Both the position numbers and the translations under genes were made by a program. Shown here in pieces: positions 33,885 through 45,000 of a stretch of DNA of 64,000 bases (positions are counted from its first letter, which is position 1; every line of letters starts with the position of its first letter). The DNA comes from Punica granatum (taxonomy: Eukaryota; Streptophyta; Magnoliopsida; Myrtales; Lythraceae). The notes beneath the pieces were generated by a model that was not told where the DNA came from, did not search any database, and worked only from the letters and a program-made list of their open reading frames with translations. The DNA lies in contig NC_045127.1 in assembly GCF_007655135.1 (NCBI RefSeq), positions 38,451,538 through 38,515,537 on the forward strand, read 5' to 3'.

Positions 33885-34073
33885 CTGGAAATGGAAGCGA
33901 ATTGTTTTAGAAATAAAATTGCGGGAAAGGAAAGCAAGAGAGAGAATTTAGACGCAGAAATTGAGAAAGCATGGGGGATTCTATTAACAAGCCATAACAA
34001 AAACCCCTCTTATGACATGTGGCTTATGGCATTGCCGACATGCAGGCAGCATTATTTACAAAGACCGTCTTAC
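33885..34073 (-). other. Probable pol intron (189 nt) of element C
   Basis: The donor GTAAGA starts at 34073 and the acceptor TTTCCAG ends at 33885 (minus-strand reading, T-rich before the acceptor). The intron has a TAA just after the donor. Splicing joins GAT GT with G CTC CAA TGG, so the protease-side frame (VADV) continues directly into LQWNPNHGCN and on toward RT. An intron between protease and RT is described for Ogre elements. The splice itself is inferred from sequence. Confidence 0.7.
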
Positions 34074-35461
34074 ACATCGGCTACCATAGCCGAGTAGAGC
34101 GGAACCGTGGTCCAATTAACAAGCTCTTCATCCTCCCGTGCAGGGCAGATATGAACCCCGACAGATGTCTCCTCAGTGACGGCATATATGGCTGGCAGAG
34201 TCAAGAATGTTTCAACTGCATCGAAAGAGAAGTCATCTGGTTCAGTGATTGGGCTGTCGAAAGTGCCTCCCATGACCATCGGTGGTACGGGGAAAAACTG
34301 TGAGAGCGGTGGAACCGGAATGCCCCTAGAGAACTTTCTGTAATGTGCAGCGAGACGGTGGAGATGCTTTCCACGGCGAGCCTGCACGATCTCATGATAG
34401 GAGGGGCGAAAACCAAGTCCCCTCCTATTACGGTATTCCTCCATTTCGATTGGTCGGAGGATTCGCTATGCGTGTGCCCTGAGTCCAGTTCTGGGGATAT
34501 AGTCATTCTTCAGCGGAACCTTCCCAATCATGCGATCGGCCTGGGATGGGCCGACTTCTCCGTAATCTCGAATCACGGAAACGATATCGAAAGAGTGGAA
34601 GGGGAGGTTCTGATCTTCTTCCCCAATGTTGATATAGAGGACGGCTATCTCCTTATAGATCCCATAGTCTTCTTTGCCGTTGATAGTGATGAGCTTGCCC
34701 TCGACAAAGAATTTCAGCTTCTGGTGCAGTGATGAAGGAACAGCGCCGGTAGCGTGAATCCAAGGCCTTCCAAGCAAGAGGCTGAAGGCGTTGGGGATCT
34801 CTAGAATCTGGAAAGTGACAGAGAATGAGCAAGGCCCCACGTCGATCGGGAGATCTATCTCTCTGTTCACTACTCTCCTAGAGCCGTCGAAGGCTCGGAC
34901 AGTGGTCTTGCTAGCACGAATGCGGCTCATGTCCACGTTCATCTGTTTCAGCGTGGAGACAGGCCAAACGTTGAGAGCAGAGCCGTTGTCGATCACGACT
35001 CGACCCACGACGTGATTATTGCACTTACAGACTATATGCAGTGCCCGCAAGTGTGCCTGACCTTCAGATGAAAGCTCATCATCGGCAAAGCAGATTTGAT
35101 TTGAGAAGATGGAATTCACAATCTCCTCGATCCTATCCGGTGTAGTCTCTTTCGGAACTCGTGCAGCAGTGTGGACTTTCAATAGAGCATCACGATGAGG
35201 CTTGGAGTTCAGAAGCAAGGCAAGGAGCGAAATATGAGCGGGTGACTTGCCCATTTGCTCCACCAACTTGTATTCGCTCGCTTTAATCACCTTCATGAAA
35301 GCTTCGGCTTCTTGGTCAGTGACCTTTTTTGAAGGGAGTGGAGCAGCTTCTGGAGTGGTTGAGAATGCAGCAGCAGGGGTTTTCTTTTTATCTGTAAGCT
35401 CTAGGCCCTGATAAACTCGTCCTGAGCGCGTGATGCCCATCGCGCTCATTTCGTGCTCCAT
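34074..35461 (-). pseudogene. Aspartic protease region (element C)
   Basis: This cleaves the polyprotein. The frame runs from 35461 to the intron donor with one TAG at 34466-34468. The protease core starts after HIVCKCNN with VVIDNGSALNV, where the catalytic Asp is followed by Asn-Gly-Ser as usual in this lineage rather than Thr-Gly or Ser-Gly. The second conserved block is LLGRPWIH. The exon after the TAG (34444-34074) is a linker ending TTVPLYSAMVADV. The nearby N-terminus reads MGITRSGRVYQG. Confidence 0.85.
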
Positions 35462-35772
35462 GTTAGCAACCTCACCTCCGTAATCCCAGGGAACTCGCCG
35501 GTCCTTACATAGCTCATTTGTAGGAACCTCGATGACGAACGGGGTGTATGTAGCTACGACTTCTGCCGGAGCATAGTCGATGATGAATGGGATTGGAGTT
35601 TCCTAGAGATCCTCCTCCTCTCCAATAACTGCGATGCTAATCATGTTGACGGAAGGTCCTGAATTTGATCCATGATCAGGAAGAGGATTCGCACGCACAT
35701 TCGGCGGTTTGACCTCATTGAAGGAGATTTGTTTCGTGTCAATCATCTCCTGTACTTTTGTCGGAGTTTCCA

Positions 35773-35817
35773 GCAATTGTCAGTGGTGTGACCTGGACCA
35801 CCCTGATGAAATTCACA
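35773..35817 (-). pseudogene. Gag zinc knuckle (element C)
   Basis: CEFHQGGPGHTTDNC is a Cys-X2-His-X5-His-X4-Cys motif, a knuckle variant that binds element RNA. It lies in another frame than both capsid and protease, so at least two frameshifts surround it. Confidence 0.75.
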
Positions 35818-36189
35818 ACGCAAATTTTGATTCTGTACTGTTGGATCAAAATTAGGATGAGGTGCCTCCGACCGGATCTTATTGCCTACTAGGAGCTGCC
35901 GGTATATATGAGATAGAGTAGCTGGTAGTAGTGTATATTGCTTGCGTTGTCGCGGTGGGGCAACATTGCTCTGCTGAGCTTGTGGAGCTGAAGTTTGATA
36001 CGCCGACTGAGGAGGTCTCGAAGCCGGAATTCTGTTTTGAACTGGGGCGGGTTGTTGTGGTGGCTGCGGCAGATGACAAGCGGTGGGGCCAAAGGATAGG
36101 CTTGTTGTGCTTGGTAGGTCTACGTGTAATGTACAAGATGTGCATATGCCTAAGAAATCTACGATGGAGTGATGCAGTCTTCTGAAAAC

Positions 36190-36896
36190 TGTTGCGGGTT
36201 TTGACGTCCTAGATTGACGGTGCCGATGGTCGCATCATTGCCTTTCTTAGACATTCCGACAGTTTGCTTCTTCGACGATTCTCCGTCTTTCTAATTCGAC
36301 GGGCCTTCAATTCTCCCCAACTTGACGCCCACGTCAAGCTTCTTTCCCGCTTCAATCAATTCTGAAAAGGAGGAGGTATGAGCCAAGAGATGTGAGTAAT
36401 ATGATCCCTTGAGCGTGGAGTGAAACAGCTGAACTTGTTATCGCTCAGTGATTGAAGGAATGTGCTTAACCGCTTTTCCCCTCCATTCTGTTGCATATGC
36501 ATCAAAAGTCTGATTCTCTTTCATCTCCGACATGCTGAGGTTGAGAAGAGTAGGGGGCGTCTCTGTGCAGAACCGATACTAGTCAAGGAATTTCTGGTAG
36601 AGATTTGTCCACGTGGGGACTTCGCCGGCTTTCAGAGCCATGAACCAATCTAGTGCTGGTCCAGTAAGACTATCCTGGAAAGTCTGAATGACAAATTCCT
36701 CGTAATCCCAGTACGGGAGCATCTTGCTCTGATAATGCCGGAGATGATGCCGAGGGTCTTTGGTCCCGTCGTATCTTTTGAAATATGGAATCTTGATCTT
36801 GGGGGGCAGCCGCATGCCCGGAAATAGATTTCATTTATTATCATTATAGTCGAAACGGGAATTGCCTGCTTGGAGGGCTCTGATGGTTTCCTCCAT
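36190..36896 (-). pseudogene. Gag capsid domain (element C)
   Basis: From MEETIRALQAGN at 36896 the frame reads RFDYND, PPKIKIPYFKRYDGTKDP, HLRHYQSKM, FQDSLTGPALDWF and YQKFL, the typical retrotransposon capsid order. It is broken by a TGA where Trp is expected after YNDNK and a TAG after KFLD. It assembles the particle in functional relatives. The N-terminal proline-rich half is in another frame, and the change falls at a run of ten A (sense) at 36905-36896. Confidence 0.85.
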
Positions 36897-37684
36897 TTTT
36901 TTTTTATTCTTTTCTCCTGCTCAGTCTTTGCTTCCGGGAGAAAGTTTATCAATGGAGCTGCAGGGGCGGCCTGTGTAGGCGTGTCCGATTTAGTGTGAGG
37001 AATGTTTAGAGGTGGTGGAGCTGGGTAGGAAAAGTTTACTTGGGGTTGTGGAGCTTGGAAAGGGAAATGGTCCATAGTGGAAACAAGAGCCTGAGCCATT
37101 GTGACCAGAGGGACCGTCGGTGGTGGAATAGTGTAGATTGGGAGTTGAAGGGGTATAGCTAGCGGTGGCAAAGCATGCGTGGTTGAGTCCATGGATAAGA
37201 AAGCTGCTGGTGGCAGAGGAACTGCTGTAGGAGCGGGTGGTGGCGGTAGGGGATCACTGATCGGATGGACCGCCGGTGCATATGTCATTGCAGAGAAAGC
37301 TATGTCCTCACAATCCGTAACATAGATCGGAGGAATGAGCGGATTCGGATCTACAGGTGGCCTGCGCTCCAGAGGCAAAGTAAAGCTCGATGATGCCCGA
37401 TTCTGATGACTGAGCATGGCCATGAGCTCTATCATGTTGGTGGCCATGTTGGTCGCCAACTGATTGACCATCCCTTCTAGTGTCGTGAAACGTGTGGACT
37501 CGATGAAATTGGATGTCTTCTGTGCTGCTGGAGGAGGAGGGTGTCCGATAGGGACGCTTGAATGTGCGATGGATATGTCCACGAGTATGGCAGATAGCAT
37601 AGCCTGTGTTAGTGGTGTTTGAGAATGTGTCGGCATTGGTGGAGTCTCCTGTTCGGAAATGAGGGGTTGTTGTTCTTCTGCCAT
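36897..37684 (-). pseudogene. Proline-rich N-terminal part of gag (element C)
   Basis: MAEEQQPLISEQETPPM is a plausible start (37684). About 250 residues follow, rich in Pro, Ser and Thr with PPLAIPLQLPIYTIPPP and similar, ending in the Lys-rich KTEQEKRIKKK just before the A10 run. Low complexity limits the assignment. It is placed in gag because of position and continuity with the capsid domain. Confidence 0.7.
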
Positions 37685-37739
37685 CCTTACACACGCTCGA
37701 GTAGGATATCGATGCGGCACCAGTTGTTAGTACCTGTGT

Positions 37740-38049
37740 CCATAAGTGTGTAAGTGCGGTTGTTGTCGATCAACCAGTATGTGAAGCACACGATGAAATG
37801 TATAGAATGTATGCAATGCATGAGTTTTGAAAGTACTACTGTCACTGCATCAGTTTGATTCAAGCTCCATATTTTACAAAGATAGTCTATTTTAAAAGAA
37901 GGAACATAAACATTAAACAGACACTACGCCCGAGCACTGAGTGAGCATTATGTAGGTTCAAGCGAGGCAAAAGGGCACTGTCTACTGCTAAACCTAATGA
38001 TGGGAAACCTTGCGCGCTTTCGCCCGCGCTTGGTCCAGCATAGCGCTCA
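37740..38049 (-). other. Spacer between ORF1 and gag, element C
   Basis: Non-coding. It contains a stretch (AAAACTCATGCATTGCATACATT) conserved at the same place in A after its ORF1. Confidence 0.6.
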
Positions 38050-39479
38050 AACCCTGTCTTGGCTTCTTATGCGTGCGCGAGTCTGAGCCAACTCACTCTG
38101 AAGCTCTCTGTGGTCAGTGAGCTCTGAATGTATATCCACAAGTTCGCAGTGGAGTCGATCTCACTCCTCCCTGATGGTTTGCAACTCTGTGCGGATAACT
38201 CCTTGGACGAAACTCTCTGCATCTGGAATGTCTGCCCGCGGTGCCCGCGGAATCTGAGCCATGCGAAGATAACGAACAGGTGCAAGTCCTTGTGGATGGA
38301 ACTTAGCCATGTATGCTGCAGTAGCTGAGAAAGTCCGTTCCTCGTCAGCGGGATGCTCCGGGAAATAAAGCTCACGAACAATGCGCGTGCTCCTCAAGCG
38401 TCGAATCTCTTGAACTCGTAGAAACCTGTCAGGGAGTGAAGCTGTAGTGTCTGCCCACGTGAATCGGTGTGGAGTGCGATATGCTTCTGTAGGAATATCC
38501 TGTAGGCTGCCGAGTTGTCTGATGACTCGGCCTGGAAAGATAAGTGTGCTCCCCAAATGACTAATCAGGGGAAGTCCTATAACTGAATGACATCCAATGG
38601 TCATGGGACCGCCGGGATTCCAACGAGCAGCCCATAGAAACTGTGTTGGTGTGAGGCCTTCCATAAATTGTCTCCAATCGGTGTAGTCACGGTCGGAAGG
38701 TCAAAATACATGGAGTAGACGAATGATAAGTGAGCACTCGTCGGTGATGCAGGAAAAAGAGTGGGATGAACAAAATGGCTTGATGTGTGCAAGGAGCCAA
38801 ATCTGCAGCAGGTGTGGAGCTCCTCTCATTGTACCACGTCAAACCTCTCGTACATAGTTAAGAGACGTATGGTCTCAGCCAAGACGACTTCAACATAACG
38901 ATGGCCTCCTACCACTTGGAGGATGACTTGGGCAAGTGCCCCGTCTATGAGGTTCGACGAGTACGGGAATAGAATAGTCCCGAAGATGAGTAGAAGGAAC
39001 CCGTGACAAGCGTCGCGCTGATAGGATTCCCTTGTGGCATTGAGAGCATGAACGTGTATGAAGTCTACAGGCCATTCAGTCTTAACACTATGATCCCATC
39101 CGTGCTGAAGCTCATGACGAATTTCTTCGTCGCGAAGACCTAACAAGATGGCAAGTCTACTCTGTATCGTGGCAAACTGGTTGGGCACCACGATGTCGCG
39201 AGTCGACATGGGCCGCTGAATGAGTGTCGCATATTCCTCTACCGTAGGAGCTAACTCTGTCCCCTGAAAGTTGAATACGGTCCGCTGAGTGTCCCAAAAA
39301 CTAATAGTGGTCCTGAGTAAGGTCCAATCAATGGGAGAATCGGCAAGTAGCGGTAAATCTCCTATGATGAGCCGGAGGAATGTGCGATCAACTGGGAGAA
39401 AGGTTCTCCACAGGTGAGTAATATCCGCGACTAGTGTAACGATGACATCGAGCCTAAGATAGGGATACGAGCGGTCCAT
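38050..39479 (-). pseudogene. ORF1 of element C
   Basis: ATG at 39479 follows TAGGTAAGG, the same context as in A and H. The first 217 codons are open (TISFWDTQRTVFNFQGTEL, LLLIFGTILFP). A frameshift near 38830 moves the frame, which continues GAPHLLQIWL, then a TGA, then WNPGGPM, RQLGSLQ and YFPEHP to TIREE at 38161. After that stop the same frame continues as a coiled-coil-like tail (DRLHCELVDIHSEL) to about 38050. It aligns with ORF1 of A over the whole length. Function unknown; it is an Ogre hallmark upstream of gag. Confidence 0.82.
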
Positions 39480-40064
39480 CCTTACCTAAATGGAAAATGT
39501 GTCGGTTTAATGTTTAGAATCAAACTGATGCAATGTCCTAGGTTGTTTTGAAAATGTGCATGAAGTGCAGGAAAGTAAACCATGACACGAGTACTTTACA
39601 TTGTAGAACACTCATTAAGTGAAAACAACAAAAGGCCCGCCTAAAAAGAAAACTACAGGCCGACTCAAAGACTCAACTTTGGGGTCGGTTGTCGGCATGA
39701 AGGCAATTTTGGTCTAGCATGACGGTCCCTGTTTATGCATGGTTTGGTGCTATCGGGATAGCAACTAACTAGGGATGGGGGGCCCCGATTCAAGGGTGTC
39801 AATTCCTTGAAATTGGGCGAGATTCTTTTCAAGGCCTAAGCGACAGTAAAAACCGTGCGCCGTACCCCTACTTTGAACCCCTGCCTAACCTGTGTTCCTA
39901 TCATCGGTCGTGGGATGCGACCCATAGGTATCTAGAGCTAGTGTGATATGCAATGCAAGTACTTAAATAAAAGTGCGTAAAGTAGATAAGCGAGGAAAGT
40001 TACAGAAAGCGATAAATGAACATGCAAGCAAGCGAATGGGATCGAGCCCGAACCCACTAAGTGT
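39480..40064 (-). other. Untranslated leader of element C
   Basis: It contains TCAAGGAATTGACACCCTTGA (39810-39790 on the minus strand), where TCAAGG pairs with CCTTGA, 255 bases from the PBS. The start context of ORF1 closes the leader. Confidence 0.75.
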
Positions 40065-40083
40065 ATCCCCAGTGGAGTCGCCA
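40065..40083 (-). other. Primer-binding site of element C
   Basis: The minus strand reads TGGCGACTCCACTGGGGAT three bases after the LTR end, one base different from A and H at the last position. Confidence 0.9.
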
Positions 40084-40490
40084 AGCTGTACGGACCCGAA
40101 TGTGGACTCTCGTCGGGGCCCGCATGCGCGCTTTTGGTTCGCGCGGCTTGAGAGTGTCCACATTCCGTGGGACGCGTGACGGACACGCGTGAGAAGAAGT
40201 CGCTAGTTATCATTTTACGACCCGAAGGTCGAGGGCAGATAAATTACCTGAGTCTAGGAGTATGGAACACCTAGTTTTAAGGCATTGATCTGTGCGGAGC
40301 CGGAAAGTCCGAGTTCGGGGGTTTATGTTACGTGCGGGCCTATATCCCGCATACCCTTTCGGTACTCTAGTTTGCTAGGCTTATATGTTTTATTATTTAC
40401 CGCATGAGTTAAATTGCACTAGGCTCGCACGTTTTGACATCGAAAATTCGATGAATTAAACGATGTCGTTCAAGAAAGAAACCGAGACAG

Positions 40491-40600
40491 AAGTAAACTC
40501 GTGTATCGAGGAAGTGGTTCACAATCTTGCGTTACAGTTCATCAAACCATGGAGGTTGAATTCCTGTGTGAACCAAAACCGCGAGATCTTGGATTTACTT
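40491..40600 (-). other. Nested two-stem RNA-like element, LTR C
   Basis: On the minus strand AAGTAAATCC pairs with GAGTTTACTT with one mispair; the inner stem GGTTCAC/GTGAACC is perfect. Confidence 0.7.
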
Positions 40601-40844
40601 TCCTTTGGGCAAGCATTAGACCGATTCGATTAATTCAACTCTTGGACCGTTCGCTCACCGACTGGAATTCTTACATAATGAATGTACAAAATAAAATCCT
40701 TACAGTGCTCTCGAAAAATAATAAATACAAATTACAAATGGTCGAATTCCAGTCGACTCGCGTTCGGTTATTATTCCGCTCCAACTCACCGTGAGTTTAG
40801 GGAAAAACCGAAGAACTGAAACTCAATATGCGCTCTCACTGAAT

Positions 40845-40915
40845 AGAGCGTTGGACCATGTGAGTGATGATTAGGGCGTTGGACCCTGTGATCGAAGAAT
40901 AGGGCGTTGAACCCT
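40845..40915 (-). other. TCCAACG-loop hairpins, LTR C
   Basis: On the minus strand AGGG-TTCAACG-CCCT (40915-40901) and AGGG-TCCAACG-CCCT (40887-40873) are intact. The third (40859-40845) has a mispaired arm. Confidence 0.7.
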
Positions 40916-42205
40916 GTGATGTTCGTCCTAAGGATCAGGCTCGACTCGAATAACAAACAAGTACAAAAGATAACACGCAACATGTTAATAACAGACAAAG
41001 TGTTTGTTATTGTCAAGTGTACGTGTTTTAACAAGTTGTTAATCCGGGATATTTTGGCATGCAAATCCTACCATAGACAAACAAGCACATGTCAATATTT
41101 TAGCATTCGGCTTTGGTTTGAGAACCTGATATATTGGATGTCCGTAATGAAGTCTCGTTTTTTGTGGATTATTTTTACAATGGTTCTGTATCGTGTCACT
41201 GAATTACCACTGAATTAACCCAACTCATGTTTTGACTATAGATTTGGAACCTAGAGTTCCACCTAACAATTTCTAGCGTTTGGTTAGATCGAATGAAGAG
41301 ATTAGTCAGGTGATCATGTTTTGATACAAAATGTCCGACTAACGCTCTAAACTTACTAGAATGACTGAAACTCATCAGTGGGAATAAGAAGAGCTATGCA
41401 GATGAATCTGCACCTGAACAGGTAGCCCGTTCCTATTCCGATATCATCGTGTTTCCATCAAACTAACCCCTGGGGTGTGGTCAAATCACAAAATGATGTT
41501 CTTACCCTTGACTTGAAAGTTTGTTTTCAGAAAAGGGAAACAACGCAATATGGACCACCTCAGCCTGTAACCAGTGTTGACCAATTCCTTGGATCTTTCA
41601 GGGTTATACGAGAACCCCGTAAAAGCCAAAGATTTGGTCGATTTATCCGGAAGTGGTCTAAAAGGAACTTCTGTATTTCGACCTGAATTACCTGAAGTCA
41701 GGTAAAACTCAAGTCAAAACACACAAGTTTCTCCTAGATGTCCATGTTACTTCGTATTGCATGTCTCAGGTTTGGAAGTATGCGTATTTTGAAAAGGGCA
41801 TTGACACCGTTTTGTAATTCATCGACGCAAGTTACAGATTAATGTCCAATTCATGCAAAGTTGTTTAAAGTTGAATGAATTAATCGTGTGAGCATTCCGA
41901 TTAACCCGTTCATGAAATTAATGCTTAAGGGTTATTGCCGAATGCATTAATTATGAAAATGATTCGTGACTCAACGATCAAGACGGTTCTGTAAGGATCG
42001 AGGATAATTTGGTCCAATGACCGAAACTACTCTCGGAACCAAATGGACCCAAATGAGTCATCAATACCCGAATCCATGCATGTTGCTTAAAAAGACATTT
42101 TTATGCAAGGTTTGCGATGAAAAGGAAATTGCAATTACACACAATCCGAGAACAGACTTAAAACGGGGATAGGTAGCCTCATTCAACCCGTATGAATCTA
42201 TGAGA

Positions 42206-42239
42206 CTCTCGGCCACTTCTCCTTGGAGAAAACCGAGAG
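42206..42239 (-). other. CTCTCGG/CCGAGAG hairpin, LTR C
   Basis: Seven-base outer arms and an inner TTCTCC/GGAGAA helix with a two-base loop. It has the same place and form as in LTRs A and B. Confidence 0.65.
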
Positions 42240-45000
42240 GTCCCATGGCCCAAATAGGGTTCCACGAGGTTTCCCCATCTCGTTTTGAATCATTTCTCGC
42301 ATGCTCAAGCAGCAAACACGATAAATGACATAATTAAACGAAAGTCGGTATTGCCATGATTTAAATAACACATTCAAACATGCAAACATGCACAAACATA
42401 TTATTTAAGGAATCGATAAAGCAATACCGACTTCATGCCCGTAAGAAAACACGATGAAGCTTGGGAATCGAACTTGGATCGGGTCCAGAAGATCGTTCCT
42501 TGCCCAAAAAGAGCAAAAGAGCATTCGGTCATCTCTCTAGGAGGACAACCCGTGAGCTCTTTGCCTTTCTCGGGTCGGGATGTTCTTCCCAACTACGATC
42601 TAAGCGTTTCCCGACATGCTAACACGTAAATCAAGGATAAACGTGCATGATATAACATGGAAAGTGCATAAAAATGTAATCTTGCAAGTGAGCATGCTTG
42701 ATACACCATATAACTCCATAAACACATAATAAATGTAAAACTCCTTAACTCCTCTAAGATGAGAATGTTTTACCTAGCCTCGGGATACGAGGAAAGAGTC
42801 GGGGAAGGGTTGGAGAGTCGGGTGACTCGGTTGTGCACGAAGGAAAGTGCTTGGATGCACTTGGAAGGGCGTTCGGGTGAGTTTGGAGCGAATAGCCAAA
42901 CGTGCTAGGCATGCGGGGGTGCGCGGGGGGACGCGCGGGGTGCAGGCGGATGCGCGGGAGCATGCGGGGCGCTTGCGGGCGCGCGGGCAGATGCGTGGCA
43001 GGCAGGCGTGCGCGCTGGGCGGGTGCGCGGCTGTGCTCAAGTACTGTTCACCCGAGAGCACGGTAATGAGTTATCTTCACGAAAATGACCTGAAACAACA
43101 ACTTAAAGACTTCAAATGGAAAAACCAAGTTCAGGAATGAACTCCATGGGTCTGAAATAAGTGGGATATGAAGTTTGAGAAATTTCGAACTTAAGTCGGG
43201 ATGATGAATACCGGCTTTCGACTTAAGAACTAAGGGCTTTCTTTTGGGATTTGTTTCGGTTTTTCCTTTGGTTTGTGAATGCTAAAGCTTGCTGCTGCTA
43301 ACTAGGAGTTGAGAGCATTTCCTAGAGGGAGAAAGCTAGTGAGAAGTGTGCAAGAAGATAGATCCTTAGCTTAATGACAAATATGCAATATTTAGGTGAG
43401 GTTAATGACAAAATTAGTGAAGACAAGTGCTCTTAACCCCTTTGCTTAGGCTTGGGCAGTTTTGAAGAAGAGATTAGGGAGGGATTTTGATTGAATGGGG
43501 ATAGCATTGAAGAGATGACAAGGGCATTGATGAAGAAGAAGTGTTGTCTTCAACTTCCTCAAGATATTTTGGCTAAAAGAGGGCAAGTTGGCTTCTTACA
43601 TTAAAGAAGAAGAAGCCGAAATTTTTGGGGCAAGGGGCGGCTGCCCTTGGGCAGCCCATGGGTCCCACGGCCCAAGAGGAAAAGTCAGAACGAAATTCAG
43701 GTCTCGATTGGTCGCGCATTCGAAGCTCGTAGTTCAAATTGAATGTTGAATTGCCGATATACGCGAGAAAACGGTTTCAATGAGCCCAAAATTGCACTTT
43801 TCGTGGAAGAATGTCTCGGGGGCGTACGAGGCTCGGAAGCCGGTTTCGCCCGTTTCAGGTGATCAGAGCGAAGTTAACCGCTTCTGACAGCATATCTTGC
43901 ATCCATGCGTCACGTTGATCATTTTGACGTGCTTTGTCAATCAATGTGAATAGTTGACCCTTAAGCCTGTACTGTAAATGTGATGCCAGAGACATCCTAG
44001 GAGGCCAAATTCAGATTTCTCATATTGCTTTCTGAGTTGCTCGGGCGAGCCGGAGACCACTGTGATTTCCATTTGCTGAAAATGGACCTCTAAGGATTAG
44101 AAAAATGTGTCTAAGACCCTTAAAGCACTGCTCGAGGGGCCTGGATGGGTTGTGCAATTCAGTCCGACGATTTCACGTTGAGCCTTAGGGTGTGTAGCAC
44201 TGTGTAAGGCAGGCATCCAGCGTCAAGTTTCCGTAAAAAGGACCTTCATATATGAATTTCCTTGAAAATGGCCCTTTTTGCTCTTCAGAGGTTACTCGGG
44301 AAACTGAGAAGGGCTCTGCTGTCGGTTTTGCCAAATTGCGTATGTCCGCTAAAGTTTTCAGGGCAATGTAGTATGAACTTCGTTTGCTGTAATTCCGTCA
44401 AACCAGTCTTCGGTTACGCATTTCCGAAGAGGGGTATGCCCGTTTTGTCACTCGGAAGTCATTTGGAGTGTCTGTATGACTTCCAAGAGACAATCTGAAG
44501 CACTGCTCATGCTCTGTATGCTTGTGGGGCATGGCTGTATCTAACATTTGGAATTAACTTTTCTCCGGAAAACCGGCATTTTTGGACTTCCAACTTAAAA
44601 GTTATCTGTATACAAAAAGTTGTTCTGTATAAAGCAGATGACTCGCAAAATGTGTTTGAAGATACTTTTCACCTGTTTGGCATTGGAGTGGATTTTTGGA
44701 GTCCAATATTGGCTATCTTCCGATGATCGAGCGAACTATCGGAAAATAAGACTGTCCATGTGATATACTGAAAATGCCGGTTTTGGATGTTGTTGAGCTC
44801 TCTAGTCACTCTGTTGCCTTTTGGTGACCCCTAGAGTCCTTATGTTGCTTGCGCATGTCATCCACTTGATTTGGCTAACTTGAGGATGAATAGTGATTTC
44901 TTACTCTGTCGAGCCTTTTTTTGTATTCCTACTCAAGTCATGGTTTGGACCATTGCTGATGTCGTTGTTTGGAATGGTGAGCCAAAATGGGGTACTAACA

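Larger units (their letters stand above)
4003..45000 (-). mobile_element. Element C: near-complete but dead Ogre-like retrotransposon (interrupted)
   Basis: On the minus strand the order is 5' LTR (45000-40087), PBS (40083-40065), leader, ORF1, gag, protease, intron, RT, RNase H and integrase. The integrase is interrupted by B+A (7081-31334) and resumes at 7074-6263, followed by 3' repeats. The 3' LTR is outside the window or lost. ORF1 before gag and an intron between protease and RT are hallmarks of Ogre elements. Every coding domain carries at least one frameshift, stop or active-site loss, so the copy is not autonomous. The sequence just right of 45000 is LTR E, so C inserted into an older LTR. 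The expected target duplication there would start CCAAG at 45001, but the partner is outside the window. Confidence 0.9.
40087..45000 (-). repeat. 5' LTR of element C
   Basis: On the minus strand it starts TGTTAGTACCCC at 45000 and ends CCGTACA at 40087, 4914 bp. It carries the GC-rich tract at 42890-43035, a CTCTCGG/CCGAGAG hairpin at 42206-42239, TCCAACG hairpins at 40915-40845, the nested structure at 40600-40491 and the UUCG hairpin near 40225. No strong TATA box; CCTAAATATTGC near 43390 is the best candidate. Confidence 0.92.
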
